A stretch of DNA of 64,000 bases, taken from assembly GCA_041397825.1 (NCBI GenBank), contig JAWKVX010000004.1, positions 620,001 through 684,000 of the forward strand. The letters are read 5' to 3'. The notes below the pieces were generated by a model. The model ran no database searches, was not told the DNA's origin, and saw nothing but the letters and a program-made list of their open reading frames with translations. This DNA is from JANNSX01 sp041397825. Lineage in GTDB: Bacteria > Pseudomonadota > Alphaproteobacteria > Rhizobiales > Hyphomicrobiaceae. Numbering within the stretch: position 1 is the stretch's first letter; every line of letters begins with the position of its first letter. A program made the position numbers and the translations under genes. This document shows positions 50,582 to 58,671 of the stretch, one piece after another.

Positions 50582-51889
50582 TCAGACTCCCATACGATCC
50601 AGCACTCGGTAGACACCGACCGACGGTGCCAGAAACCACGGCGTGCCGCCATAGAGCGGCCGGGTTGGGAAGGCGAGGCCGTCCAGCGCGGTCTTGCCCT
50701 CCGATCTCCCCAGCATCTGCTGGCCGATGCGGGTGCCGAAATAGGTCGCCAGATTGACGCCCGAGCCACAGTATCCCATGCAGTACCAGAGCCCTTCGTG
50801 CTTGCCCATGTGCGGGAGCGTGTCGAAGGTGTAGGCGACGAAGCCGACCCAGGTATGCGTGACGCGGATGCCGCTGAGTTCGGGATAGATGTCGGTCATC
50901 AGGCTGTGCAGGGCGGGCAATGCCACGACCGGGTCCTTCTCTGATAGCCTGGCCCTGCCGCCGAAGAGGATGCGCTGGCCGTCGGGCGATTGCCGGAAAT
51001 AGACAACGATACGCTTGGAGTCGCTGACGGCCCGATCCTTCGGAATATAGCGGCCAGCGCCGCCCTCGAGCGGCTCGGTCGCCAAGATGTAACTGCCGAT
51101 CGGGATCACGCGCCGGCGATGCCAGGGCGATAGCGGCCCCGAGTAGCCATTGGTGGCGATGAGCACGTCACGCGCGGCGACGTCGCCTCTTGGCGTGCGG
51201 AGCAGAAAACCCTGTCCGCTGCGCTCGATCGCCTGAACCGGACAGTGCGAGGCAAAGCGCGCACCAGCCTCTTCGGCAAGCTTCATGAGGCCCTGATGGA
51301 GCTTGGCCGGATGCAAATGCCCGTGGGCGGGAAAGATGACTCCACCGTGATAGCGATCCGAGGCGATCTCCTGCCGCTGCTCGCGGCGCGGCACGATCTC
51401 CATCGCCACCTCCAGACCCTTGGGCTGGCTCTTGGCGGCATCGACGAGGTCCTTGAAGTATTTCTCAGCATGCGCGCCATGGAAGCGTCCGGTGACGCGC
51501 AGATCACAGTCGATACCCCGCGTCTTGATGAGATCCTTGAGGAAGGCGAGGCCCTCGATGCCCTCGCGACGAATGCGGAAGGCGATATCCTCGTTGTACC
51601 GGCCCCGAAGATCATCGAACGTCGGCTTGAGCGAGGTCGAGATCTGGCCCCCGTTGCGGCTCGAGCAGCCGAAACCCAGATCCTCTGCGTCGATCACGAG
51701 TGTCGAGCGGCCGGCTTCCGCGGTCTCGCGGGCGGCGGAGAGACCTGTGTAACCCGAGCCGATGACGGCGACATCGACGGATTTGGGAAGCGCCCCGGTC
51801 GTCGGCGCCGGCCGCGGCACGTCCTCCCACCAATAGGGCGTGGTCTTGATGCTGCTTCGATGACCGTCGCGCTCGACCCGCTGCTGCAC
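50582..51889 (-). CDS. FAD-dependent amine oxidoreductase (DAO family, PuuB-like)
   Basis: 435 residues from a GTG at 51889 after GAGGGAGGCTCCT. The N-terminus TPYWWEDVPRP is typical of gamma-glutamylputrescine oxidase-like enzymes. FAD motif VAVIGSGYTGLSAARETAEAG near residue 40, then GFGCSSRNGGQIS, and the C-terminal LWYCMGYCGSGVNLATYFG with a conserved GSGV FAD contact. Oxidises the C-N bond of an amine, with or without a gamma-glutamyl tag. First gene of the three-gene run with the oxidoreductase and amidohydrolase. It could also serve gamma-glutamyl products made by the ligases at 11-14 kb (speculative). Confidence 0.87.
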   Translation of the reverse strand: MQQRVERDGHRSSIKTTPYWWEDVPRPAPTTGALPKSVDVAVIGSGYTGLSAARETAEAGRSTLVIDAEDLGFGCSSRNGGQISTSLKPTFDDLRGRYNEDIAFRIRREGIEGLAFLKDLIKTRGIDCDLRVTGRFHGAHAEKYFKDLVDAAKSQPKGLEVAMEIVPRREQRQEIASDRYHGGVIFPAHGHLHPAKLHQGLMKLAEEAGARFASHCPVQAIERSGQGFLLRTPRGDVAARDVLIATNGYSGPLSPWHRRRVIPIGSYILATEPLEGGAGRYIPKDRAVSDSKRIVVYFRQSPDGQRILFGGRARLSEKDPVVALPALHSLMTDIYPELSGIRVTHTWVGFVAYTFDTLPHMGKHEGLWYCMGYCGSGVNLATYFGTRIGQQMLGRSEGKTALDGLAFPTRPLYGGTPWFLAPSVGVYRVLDRMGV

Positions 51890-52040
51890 AGGAGCCTCCC
51901 TCGTTGCTGGAGGGAGGCTAGCAGGCCGCATCGCGAGCGGCTACCCGGCAGAAGCAAGGCCGACCAGCGCCGGCTCGGCCCGCCGACGGACCGTGTCCTG
52001 GCGGGGGCCGGTTCGGATCTCGGCCGCGCCGGCCTTGCGG

Positions 52041-53414
52041 CTAGTTCTTCCCGGCATAGGTGAAGACCAACTCGTCAACCTTGTAGTCGACGACCGTGCA
52101 ACTCCCGTCCACTTTCGGTGCCTGGCCGGTCATGGTGACCGTCGTCAGGTCCGCCGCGACCGGACCTTCGACCTGATAGGCGAGAGGCCCACAGCTCTCC
52201 GAGAAGACATAGGCGGTTCCGACATACCAGTCGCCTCGCTTCTCGCCGTCAAACAGCAATGTGCCCGGAACCACGCCACGGGCTTCGAGAGCTTTGCGTG
52301 GACGATCGTAGAGGAACCGCCGGCGCACGCCATTCGCCTCGAGCCGCATTGTCGAGCCGTTGTGCATCCATAGCGTCGGACCGCCGGCCGGGGTCGAGGG
52401 CTCGACCACGCCAGCAACCTTCTGGTCGCTCTGCAGTCGCTTGAGACGAGCCTTGGCGAGGGCAACATAGATTGGGTCGGTATGGCGCGCGAGAAAGGCT
52501 TCATACACCTCGGGCTCCGTCTCGTCGGCGATGGCACGCCAATCCCGCGCAGCGGCCGAGGCGTCGCCAGTGGCCCCGCCGCCGGACGGTCCCGGATCGA
52601 CGTCCGGTGGCGTGTCGACCGGTCCCTCCTTCGGGACGAGCACGATCTCACCGTTGATCTGGTCGTAGTAGGCCGGTTCCTGCCGGTGGCCAATGCTCGA
52701 GGCGACCTTGATCACCTCGGCCTGCACGCGCTTGGCGAGGCCGACATGCGAGAGACCAGGCTTTCGCAACAAGGGTAGAAGACTTCGGGTAAAGACGGAG
52801 TTGGGATCGGTGTCATCTCCCGACAATGCGTCAAGCGCTGTCTGCCCCAAGCCGGCCGAGAACAGCACGAAAACGCCAGAGGGCGCCTCGATCCGCGTCA
52901 GACCGCGCGAGGCGCCGATGCTGCGGGTGCCACGCGCGGCAGCAGAAAAGGGATTGTCGCGGCAGGCGTCGAGAACGATCATGGCCACCGCGGCACCGCG
53001 GGACTGCAAGCGGCGGATCACCTTGTCGACCGAAACCGCCTCGTCCTCGACGAGGCTCTCCTCGCCCTGAGCAGGCACGCTCATGTCGGTCGGGATGAGG
53101 TAGTTCTCCGAGCCGATGGCCACGCCGTGCCCGGCATAGAAGAAGAACACCTCGTCACCCGGCTCGATACGGGATTCGAGGCGGGCGAGGCTCTGGGTCA
53201 TGTCCTTGCGTGTCGCATCCGTCGCGGAGACAACCTCGTAACCGAGCCCGGCGAGGGCATCCCGCATTGCGCTCGCATCGTTCACCGCTTTCCTGAGCTG
53301 GGGCAGCTCGGCGTAGACGTCGTTGCCGATGACGAGAGCAAGACGCTTGGTGGCACTGGCCGGCGTTGCCGCCATCAGTACCGCCAGGACCAGCATCGTG
53401 GCCGCTCCGCGCAT
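52041..53414 (-). CDS. Exported caspase-like (C14) protease
   Basis: 457 residues from the ATG at 53414 after GGGGGAGG. A signal peptide ends near residue 22 (TPASA-TK). Residues 24-250 are a caspase-fold p20-like domain: RLALVIGNDVYAELPQLRKAVNDA, catalytic His96 in FYAGHGVAIG, catalytic Cys151 in IVLDACRDNPF, then GVFVLFSAG. A proline/glycine linker (residues 275-295) leads to a C-terminal module of about 150 residues containing LWMHNGSTMRL and GTAYVFSESCGPLAYQVEG that I do not recognise by name. The catalytic dyad is intact. Likely a periplasmic orthocaspase/metacaspase-like enzyme with Arg/Lys specificity; role unknown. Confidence 0.88.
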   Translation of the reverse strand: MRGAATMLVLAVLMAATPASATKRLALVIGNDVYAELPQLRKAVNDASAMRDALAGLGYEVVSATDATRKDMTQSLARLESRIEPGDEVFFFYAGHGVAIGSENYLIPTDMSVPAQGEESLVEDEAVSVDKVIRRLQSRGAAVAMIVLDACRDNPFSAAARGTRSIGASRGLTRIEAPSGVFVLFSAGLGQTALDALSGDDTDPNSVFTRSLLPLLRKPGLSHVGLAKRVQAEVIKVASSIGHRQEPAYYDQINGEIVLVPKEGPVDTPPDVDPGPSGGGATGDASAAARDWRAIADETEPEVYEAFLARHTDPIYVALAKARLKRLQSDQKVAGVVEPSTPAGGPTLWMHNGSTMRLEANGVRRRFLYDRPRKALEARGVVPGTLLFDGEKRGDWYVGTAYVFSESCGPLAYQVEGPVAADLTTVTMTGQAPKVDGSCTVVDYKVDELVFTYAGKN

Positions 53415-53521
53415 AACCTCCCCCAAGCTGATCGATCCCTTTGGAGGAATGGTGCGACCTCAGCCCTCGATGTCAAGCGGCAATGCCGCCGAGGAGCGGT
53501 CCTTGGAAGCCCACCGCAGCC

Positions 53522-54217
53522 TCAAACCGCCCGCGTGATGCCACCGTCGACGCGCACGCTTTCGCCAGTCACGTAGCTCGCCTTGTCCGAGAGGAGAAAG
53601 GCCACGGTCCGAGCCACCTCCTCCGGCTTGCCGTAGCGGCCGGCTGGAATGCGGGCCCGACGCTCCTCCGTCGCCGGCAGATTGTCGATGAACCCCGGCA
53701 GCACCGCATTCATGCGGATGCCATCCTTGGCATAGAGCTCGGCGTAGAGCTTCGTCCAGGCCCCCAGTGCGCCGCGGAGCGTCGTCATCGGGAAGGCTGC
53801 CTCGGGCTCCAGCGCCGCATAGGAGGAGAGGTTGACGACGGCGCCACCGCCCTGGCGCTGCATGACTGGCGTCACCAACCGCATCATGCGGATGACATTG
53901 AGCATCACCATGTCGAGGCCTTTGTGCCAGTCGGCATCCGATAGCTCGAGCAGCGCGCCTTTCGGCGGATGCCCCGTGTTGTTGACCACCGCATCGATCC
54001 GCCCGTAGCTGTCGAGCGCCAGCTTGACGAGCCTCTCGATGTCGGCGGCCTCGGCGACACTGCCGCGGATGGCGACGCCGCCGAGCTCCTTCGCTAGACC
54101 TTCCACCGTGTCGCCCGGCGAGAGGAGCGCCAGTTTGTAGCCCTCTCCGCCGAGCTCCCGGGCAATCGCGGCCCCGAGGCCCCGCCCGGCTGCCGTCACC
54201 ACTGCGACCTTCGTCAT
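53522..54217 (-). CDS. SDR-fold protein lacking the catalytic Tyr-Lys pair
   Basis: 231 residues from the ATG at 54217 after GAGGAGACAGCCC. N-terminal cofactor motif VTAAGRGLGAAIA (TxxGxGxG), NNTG for NNAG, catalytic Ser in NLSSYAA, and the C-terminal VTGESVRVDGG. Where SDRs have YxxxK the sequence reads FPMTTLRGAL, so both Tyr and Lys are missing. It may bind NAD(P) without normal dehydrogenase chemistry, or use another residue. It is the last gene of a unit with the two ThDP-decarboxylase subunits, 104 bp downstream. Confidence 0.8.
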   Translation of the reverse strand: MTKVAVVTAAGRGLGAAIARELGGEGYKLALLSPGDTVEGLAKELGGVAIRGSVAEAADIERLVKLALDSYGRIDAVVNNTGHPPKGALLELSDADWHKGLDMVMLNVIRMMRLVTPVMQRQGGGAVVNLSSYAALEPEAAFPMTTLRGALGAWTKLYAELYAKDGIRMNAVLPGFIDNLPATEERRARIPAGRYGKPEEVARTVAFLLSDKASYVTGESVRVDGGITRAV

Positions 54218-54321
54218 GGGCTGTCTCCTCTCTGTGCGGTCTCGACCGATATTGGCGTCGAAGCCTCGCCGAGGTCCAGACCCGAACGGTCTAGAACAGC
54301 GCGGCTGGCCCCGGACCCGCC

Positions 54322-54921
54322 CTAGCCCGGCACAAAGCCGAGTGCGGCGCGGAAGCGAACCTGATTGTGGTGGGCATCCTTCAGGGTCATGACGCGCGGC
54401 ACGGGATCGGGCTTGATCTTGACGACGGCCACGCATGGGCCGTCGCCGAGACGGTGCAGGCGCCGCGCCAGCGGATCAAGTGCCTCGAGACTGTCGACCG
54501 TCGAAGTCTCGGGAATGCCCGAGGCGCGCGCAATGGCTGCGAGGTCAGCGCCGCCGGATGTTGCCGTCGGCTGGCCTCCGGTCTCGCCATAGATGCCATT
54601 GTCGAGCACCACGATGGCGAGGTTCCTGGGGGCCTTGAGGGCGATCGTCGCGAATGACCCGATGCCCATCAGCATGTCGCCATCGCCGGTCAGCACGAGG
54701 ACGGGCGTCGATGGCTGGGCAAGCGCCACGCCGAGCCCCATCATCGCCGCACCCCCCATGGCCCCCCAAAGATAGAAGTTCCGCGGATGATCGCCGACGG
54801 CGGCGACATCGTAGGTGGGCGAGCCGAGACCCGAGATCAGCAGCGTGTCCTGCCGCGGCTCGACAAGACGGCGGACGGCGGCGCGGCGATCGAGACGCTT
54901 CGTCATGCCATCCTCGCTCAT
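54322..54921 (-). CDS. ThDP-dependent decarboxylase, C-terminal-domain subunit (ComE-like)
   Basis: 199 residues from the ATG at 54921, which overlaps the stop of the upstream subunit gene (ATGA); an ATG at 54906 is also possible. It carries the ThDP-binding half: GSPTYDVAAVGDHPRNFYLWGAMGGAAMMGLGVALA, then the GDG...N cofactor motif (LTGDGDMLMG ... VVLDNGIYGETGGQ). This is the layout of the beta subunit of sulfopyruvate decarboxylase (ComE) or phosphonopyruvate decarboxylase. Substrate is likely a 2-oxo acid with an anionic head group; exact substrate unknown. Confidence 0.87.
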   Translation of the reverse strand: MSEDGMTKRLDRRAAVRRLVEPRQDTLLISGLGSPTYDVAAVGDHPRNFYLWGAMGGAAMMGLGVALAQPSTPVLVLTGDGDMLMGIGSFATIALKAPRNLAIVVLDNGIYGETGGQPTATSGGADLAAIARASGIPETSTVDSLEALDPLARRLHRLGDGPCVAVVKIKPDPVPRVMTLKDAHHNQVRFRAALGFVPG

Positions 54922-55442
54922 TTCACGAAGCTCTTGGCGCCGATCAGGCGTTGCGACAGCAGCACGGCCACCGCCGCACCGCCGGCAAACGCCATGCGGA
55001 GGCCGGCCTCGACGACCGGAGCGACGTCCTCGGCCCGATCGGCCCTGAGCACGTGCACTCCCATCAGCGCCAAGGCTGCCGGTGTCGCCTGTCCCATCGG
55101 ATTCTGCCAGCCGTTCTCCTCGCCCCATTCGCCCCGCATGGTGACGAGCGCAAGGAACGGAAAACGCCCATTGGCGATCAACGAGAGCATATTGACGCAA
55201 TTGCCGACGCCGCTCGATTGCATCAACAGCACGGACCGATCGCCACCGAGCCACGCACCGGCCGCGAGCGCGACCCCCTCCTCCTCGGTCGTCAGCGCCA
55301 CCGGCCGCATCTCCGGCTCGGCCATAACCCGCCGGATAAGGGCGGTGTGTCCGGCGTCGGGAACCAAAGCGACCTGACGGATCCGATGCTCCTTGAAGAG
55401 CAGAAACACCTCGCCTGGCCAGCTCGGCTCGACGCTCGTCAC
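54918..55442 (-). CDS. ThDP-dependent decarboxylase, N-terminal-domain subunit (ComD-like)
   Basis: 174 residues from a GTG at 55442. It is the pyrimidine-binding half of a ThDP enzyme: VALVPDAGHTALIRRV, ALTTEEEGVALAAGAWLGG with the catalytic Glu of the family, LLMQSSGVGNCVNML, LALVTMRGEWGEENGWQNPMGQATPAALALMG. The RGEWGE and NPMGxAT segments are typical of sulfopyruvate/phosphonopyruvate decarboxylases. It pairs with the ComE-like gene downstream (4-bp overlap). No phosphonate or sulfolactate genes are adjacent. Confidence 0.86.
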   Translation of the reverse strand: MTSVEPSWPGEVFLLFKEHRIRQVALVPDAGHTALIRRVMAEPEMRPVALTTEEEGVALAAGAWLGGDRSVLLMQSSGVGNCVNMLSLIANGRFPFLALVTMRGEWGEENGWQNPMGQATPAALALMGVHVLRADRAEDVAPVVEAGLRMAFAGGAAVAVLLSQRLIGAKSFVK

Positions 55443-55625
55443 GTGCTCGGCTCCATGGTCGGTGGGGTCTGGGGAAAGACGGGTCGCTCGGCTATAATGT
55501 GCGAAGGATCGCAACGAGGCAATCGCGCCTCTTTACCACGACGGCGCGTCGATTTGGTCGCGAGACGGTTGCGCTCTATGATCGGCCGCCACCAAAGGAC
55601 CGCGACGACGCCCGCGCTCAATTCC

Positions 55626-56375
55626 ATGAGACAACTTATTCTCGCCCTGCTTCTGGTCGTCACGTCGGCCGTCGCCGTCCGTGGCGGCGCTGCGAGCGAT
55701 CCCGCCCGGCGCGCCAGCGTCGCCTTGAAGCTCGTCAGCAAGGCCCGCATCGCGCCGCCGATGACCATGGGCCACTACTTGGATCGGCTGATGTTGGCGG
55801 AGTCGGGCGGCAACGACCACGCCAAGAACCCGCTCTCGAGTGCGCTCGGCCCCTACCAGTTCATCAATGCCACCTGGCTCGATCTTCTCGACCGGCACTT
55901 TGCAGACGAGATCGGCGACCTGACGCGGGCGGAGGTCTTGGCGCTCCGCACCGACCGGCGCATCGCCCGCAAGGCCGCCGAGGTCTACAGCCGCGAAAAC
56001 GCCGAGCTGCTTGCCGCCGCCGGCATCAAGCCGAGCTTCGCGCATCTCAGGCTCGCCTTCCTGGTCGGTGGCAGCGCGGCGGTGAAGATCCTGAGCGCAG
56101 ACCGAGGCGAGCCCATCGCAACCCTCCTCGAGCCTGCGGCCCTCAGGGCCAATCCTTTCCTCGGCGGGCTGACGGTTGCCGATCTCCTGGCCCGCGCCGA
56201 GCACGATCTGAGGGGTGGCCGCTTCGCTCGCGTCTCGGTTTCGAGGCGCAGCGGCAAGGATACCCTCGGCATCAAGGTCCGCTGCAATCTGCGGCGGCCC
56301 AGCTGCCGCAAATGGCTGGCACTCGCCAAGCGCCGGCTTCGGGCACGGCCGGAAAAGAGCGCCGCGAAACCCTGA
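55626..56375 (+). CDS. Lytic transglycosylase-like exported protein
   Basis: 249 residues from the ATG at 55626. Signal peptide LILALLLVVTSAVAVRGGAA. Residues 45-180 are an SLT-like goose-lysozyme fold: catalytic Glu59 in LMLAESGGNDHAKNP, then SSALGPYQFINATWLDLL (the GxYQF element). The C-terminal 50 residues are basic with two Cys (KVRCNLRRPSCRKW). It should cleave peptidoglycan glycan strands. Divergent from the ComD-like gene across 183 bp with no other feature. Confidence 0.87.
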   Translation: MRQLILALLLVVTSAVAVRGGAASDPARRASVALKLVSKARIAPPMTMGHYLDRLMLAESGGNDHAKNPLSSALGPYQFINATWLDLLDRHFADEIGDLTRAEVLALRTDRRIARKAAEVYSRENAELLAAAGIKPSFAHLRLAFLVGGSAAVKILSADRGEPIATLLEPAALRANPFLGGLTVADLLARAEHDLRGGRFARVSVSRRSGKDTLGIKVRCNLRRPSCRKWLALAKRRLRARPEKSAAKP

Positions 56376-56499
56376 GTGGCATCCGCCAGCCGGTTCGATC
56401 ACACTCCATTCCCGCCAACTCTCCTGCCGCGTGCGCGTCCGACCGCAGCTGTGCGGGCGTCGCTTTCGCCTGCGCGAGAAAAACTCTAGACTCACGATC

Positions 56500-57405
56500 A
56501 TGTCCGCCACCTACCCTCGCGATCTCTCGGGCTATGCCGGCCTGCCGCCCAAGGTGACTTGGCCCGGACAGGCGCGCGTCGCCGTGCAATTCGTCCTCAA
56601 CATCGAGGAAGGGGGCGAGCGCTCGGTGCTGCATGGCGACCCGGCGTCAGAGGTTTTCCTGTCGGAGATCATCGGCGCGCTGCCGTTCGAGGGCGCCCGG
56701 CATATGTCCATGGAATCGATCTACGAGTACGGCAGCCGGGCCGGCGTCTGGCGCATCCTCGACCTGTTCCGCGCCCACGGCCTGCCTCTCACCGCATTCG
56801 CTGTGGCGATGGCCGCCGAGCGCACACCTCAGATCATCGAGCGCGCGCTCGCCGACGGCCACGAGATTGCGAGCCACGGACTCAGGTGGATCAACTATCA
56901 CGGCGTTCCCGAGGCGGTCGAGCGCCAGCACATGGCGGAGGCCATGGAGATCCTGACCAGACTGTGCGGCAGCCGCCCGCTCGGCTGGTACACGGGCCGC
57001 ACCTCCGAGAATACGCGCCGGCTGGTCGCGGAATATGGCGGCTTCCTCTACGACGCAGACGACTATTCCGACGATCTGCCCTTCTGGAGCCGAGTCGAGC
57101 CCGGCCAGCTCATCATCCCCTATACGCTCGATGCCAACGACATGCGCTTTGCGACCCCGCAAGGGTTCAATACCGGCGAGCAGTTCTTCGCCTATCTCCG
57201 CGATTCGTTCGACGCACTTTATGAGGAAGGTGCCGAGCGCCCGAAAATGATGTCCGTCGGCATGCACGCGCGACTTCTAGGCCGGCCGGGACGGTTCCTG
57301 GCCCTGAAACGGTTCATCGAGCACATCACCCGCCACGACCGGGTGTGGATCGCCCGCCGCGTCGACATCGCCCGACACTGGCGCCAGCATCATCTCTCGC
57401 CTTGA
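56500..57405 (+). CDS. puuE: PuuE-type allantoinase (polysaccharide deacetylase fold)
   Basis: 301 residues, the usual length. Metal-independent allantoinase of the polysaccharide-deacetylase fold, opening allantoin to allantoate. Diagnostic segments: YPRDLSGYAG, WPGQARVAVQFVLNIEEGGERSVLHGD, MSMESIYEYGSRAGVWRILDLF, GHEIASHGLRWINY, RPLGWYTGRTSENTRRLV, YTLDANDMRF and VWIARRVDIARHWR. The usual partner genes for ureidoglycolate and uricase are not here, so purine-degradation steps must lie elsewhere. A weak ribosome site precedes the ATG. Confidence 0.9.
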   Translation: MSATYPRDLSGYAGLPPKVTWPGQARVAVQFVLNIEEGGERSVLHGDPASEVFLSEIIGALPFEGARHMSMESIYEYGSRAGVWRILDLFRAHGLPLTAFAVAMAAERTPQIIERALADGHEIASHGLRWINYHGVPEAVERQHMAEAMEILTRLCGSRPLGWYTGRTSENTRRLVAEYGGFLYDADDYSDDLPFWSRVEPGQLIIPYTLDANDMRFATPQGFNTGEQFFAYLRDSFDALYEEGAERPKMMSVGMHARLLGRPGRFLALKRFIEHITRHDRVWIARRVDIARHWRQHHLSP

Positions 57406-57568
57406 CGACGCGAGTCTCCTGGCTGGAAGCGATCTGGGGTGCAATTGGGCGATCACCCCAAATGGGCCACGAGGTCCGGCTCAGCAGTACAGAACACAGT
57501 GTCCGCGACGCAGCCTTGCTTTGACGGACTTGGAAAACCGCCGGCAGCGCGGCACGGTCGCGACCTTT

Positions 57569-58528
57569 CTATTCCGCCGCCTGTAGCGCACGGCCCTTCT
57601 CGATCCTCGCAACGACGTCGTCAATCTCCTTCAGGATCGACCGAACTTTTCGGACTCGCTCCTGACCTTCCCGGCCGAGCTCCTTGAAAGTGGTGAGCGG
57701 CGGACGCACGTCGCCGACAGGATAGCCGCAGGCGGCCGAGAGCGCCTTCGAGTAGCACTGATGGCCGTAGGTCGGATGTCCTTCCTGGATGATGGTGTTG
57801 ATGCGATTGATCTGTCGCTCGATCTTCTTAGCATCCTCCCAGCGCCCTTCCGCGCAATAGTCGCAGATGAGGGTCGAGGCACGCGGCATGTAGTTGCCGT
57901 AGGGGTTCACATAGCCCACGGCGCCATACATATAGGATTCGACGATCCGCTGACCCGCGAACACATTCATCACACCCTTTGTCTCCTCCACGATATCGTA
58001 GACGCGAGCCATATCCTGCGAGGCTTCCTTGATGTAACGGATCTGCTCGAAAGCGGCCGTCAGGCGGCCGACCAGCTTCGCCGACATGTCGACATTGGAG
58101 GTGAAAGGATTGTTGTAGAGCATGATCGGAATCGAGACCTTCTCGCAGATCGCCTTGTAGTAGGCAAAGATCTCGTCGTCTGTTGGTGTGTAGTAGTAGG
58201 GTGGAATGATCATCAGGCCGTCGGCGCCGAGCTCTTCGGCCTCCCGGCTGTAGCGGACCGCGTTGGGCGTGTAGGCGTTCATGGAGCCTACGAGTACGGG
58301 GATACGCTTCCTGACATGCCTAACCGTGGCCTCGACGAAGCGGCTGCGCTCCTCGTCGCTGATGGTGAGGAATTCGCCCGTGGTGCCGAGAATGATGATG
58401 CCCGGCACGCCTTCCTTAAGCTGCCAGTCGAGGAACTTCTTCCAGGCCGTGAGATCGAGCTTCCTGCCGTCATCGCTGAAGGGCGTGATGGTGACGGCAA
58501 AGGAGCCACGGAAGTTGTGCTTGGCCAT
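57569..58528 (-). CDS. DapA-family lyase/deaminase 2
   Basis: 319 residues from the ATG at 58528. Class I aldolase barrel with ILGTTGEFLTIS, IIPPYYYTPTDDE, Tyr138 in IMLYNNP, and Schiff-base Lys167 in RYIKEAS. It keeps PPYYY rather than the PSY of the paralogue at 3754. Catabolic members include hydroxyproline-pathway deaminase (LhpC), 5-dehydro-4-deoxyglucarate dehydratase and N-acetylneuraminate lyase. It is divergent from an FAD oxidoreductase gene, next to an amino-acid ABC transporter and GntR regulator, so an amino-acid-derived keto acid or cyclic imine is the likely substrate. The 163-bp convergent gap to puuE (57406-57568) contains only a weak 7-bp stem at 57435-57460. Confidence 0.87.
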   Translation of the reverse strand: MAKHNFRGSFAVTITPFSDDGRKLDLTAWKKFLDWQLKEGVPGIIILGTTGEFLTISDEERSRFVEATVRHVRKRIPVLVGSMNAYTPNAVRYSREAEELGADGLMIIPPYYYTPTDDEIFAYYKAICEKVSIPIMLYNNPFTSNVDMSAKLVGRLTAAFEQIRYIKEASQDMARVYDIVEETKGVMNVFAGQRIVESYMYGAVGYVNPYGNYMPRASTLICDYCAEGRWEDAKKIERQINRINTIIQEGHPTYGHQCYSKALSAACGYPVGDVRPPLTTFKELGREGQERVRKVRSILKEIDDVVARIEKGRALQAAE

Positions 58529-58582
58529 GTTTGAAACCCCTTGCTGTGCCTCACGCCGCCGGGCCGGCCTGCGGAGGGAATC

Positions 58583-58592
58583 TTGTCGACAA
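58583..58592. promoter_or_regulatory. Candidate GntR-type operator
   Basis: TTGTCGACAA is a perfect 10-bp palindrome in the gap between the divergent DapA-family and FAD-oxidoreductase genes. The TTGTnnACAA form is like sites used by FCD-type GntR regulators, one of which is encoded at 63145. No experimental or motif-model support. Confidence 0.3.
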
Positions 58593-58671
58593 CGTGTCCA
58601 CGCTATACCACATACAAGCGTTCTTCGACAGGGGCCACGCTGCAACGGAGTGAGGACCGCGGGGTGTGATC

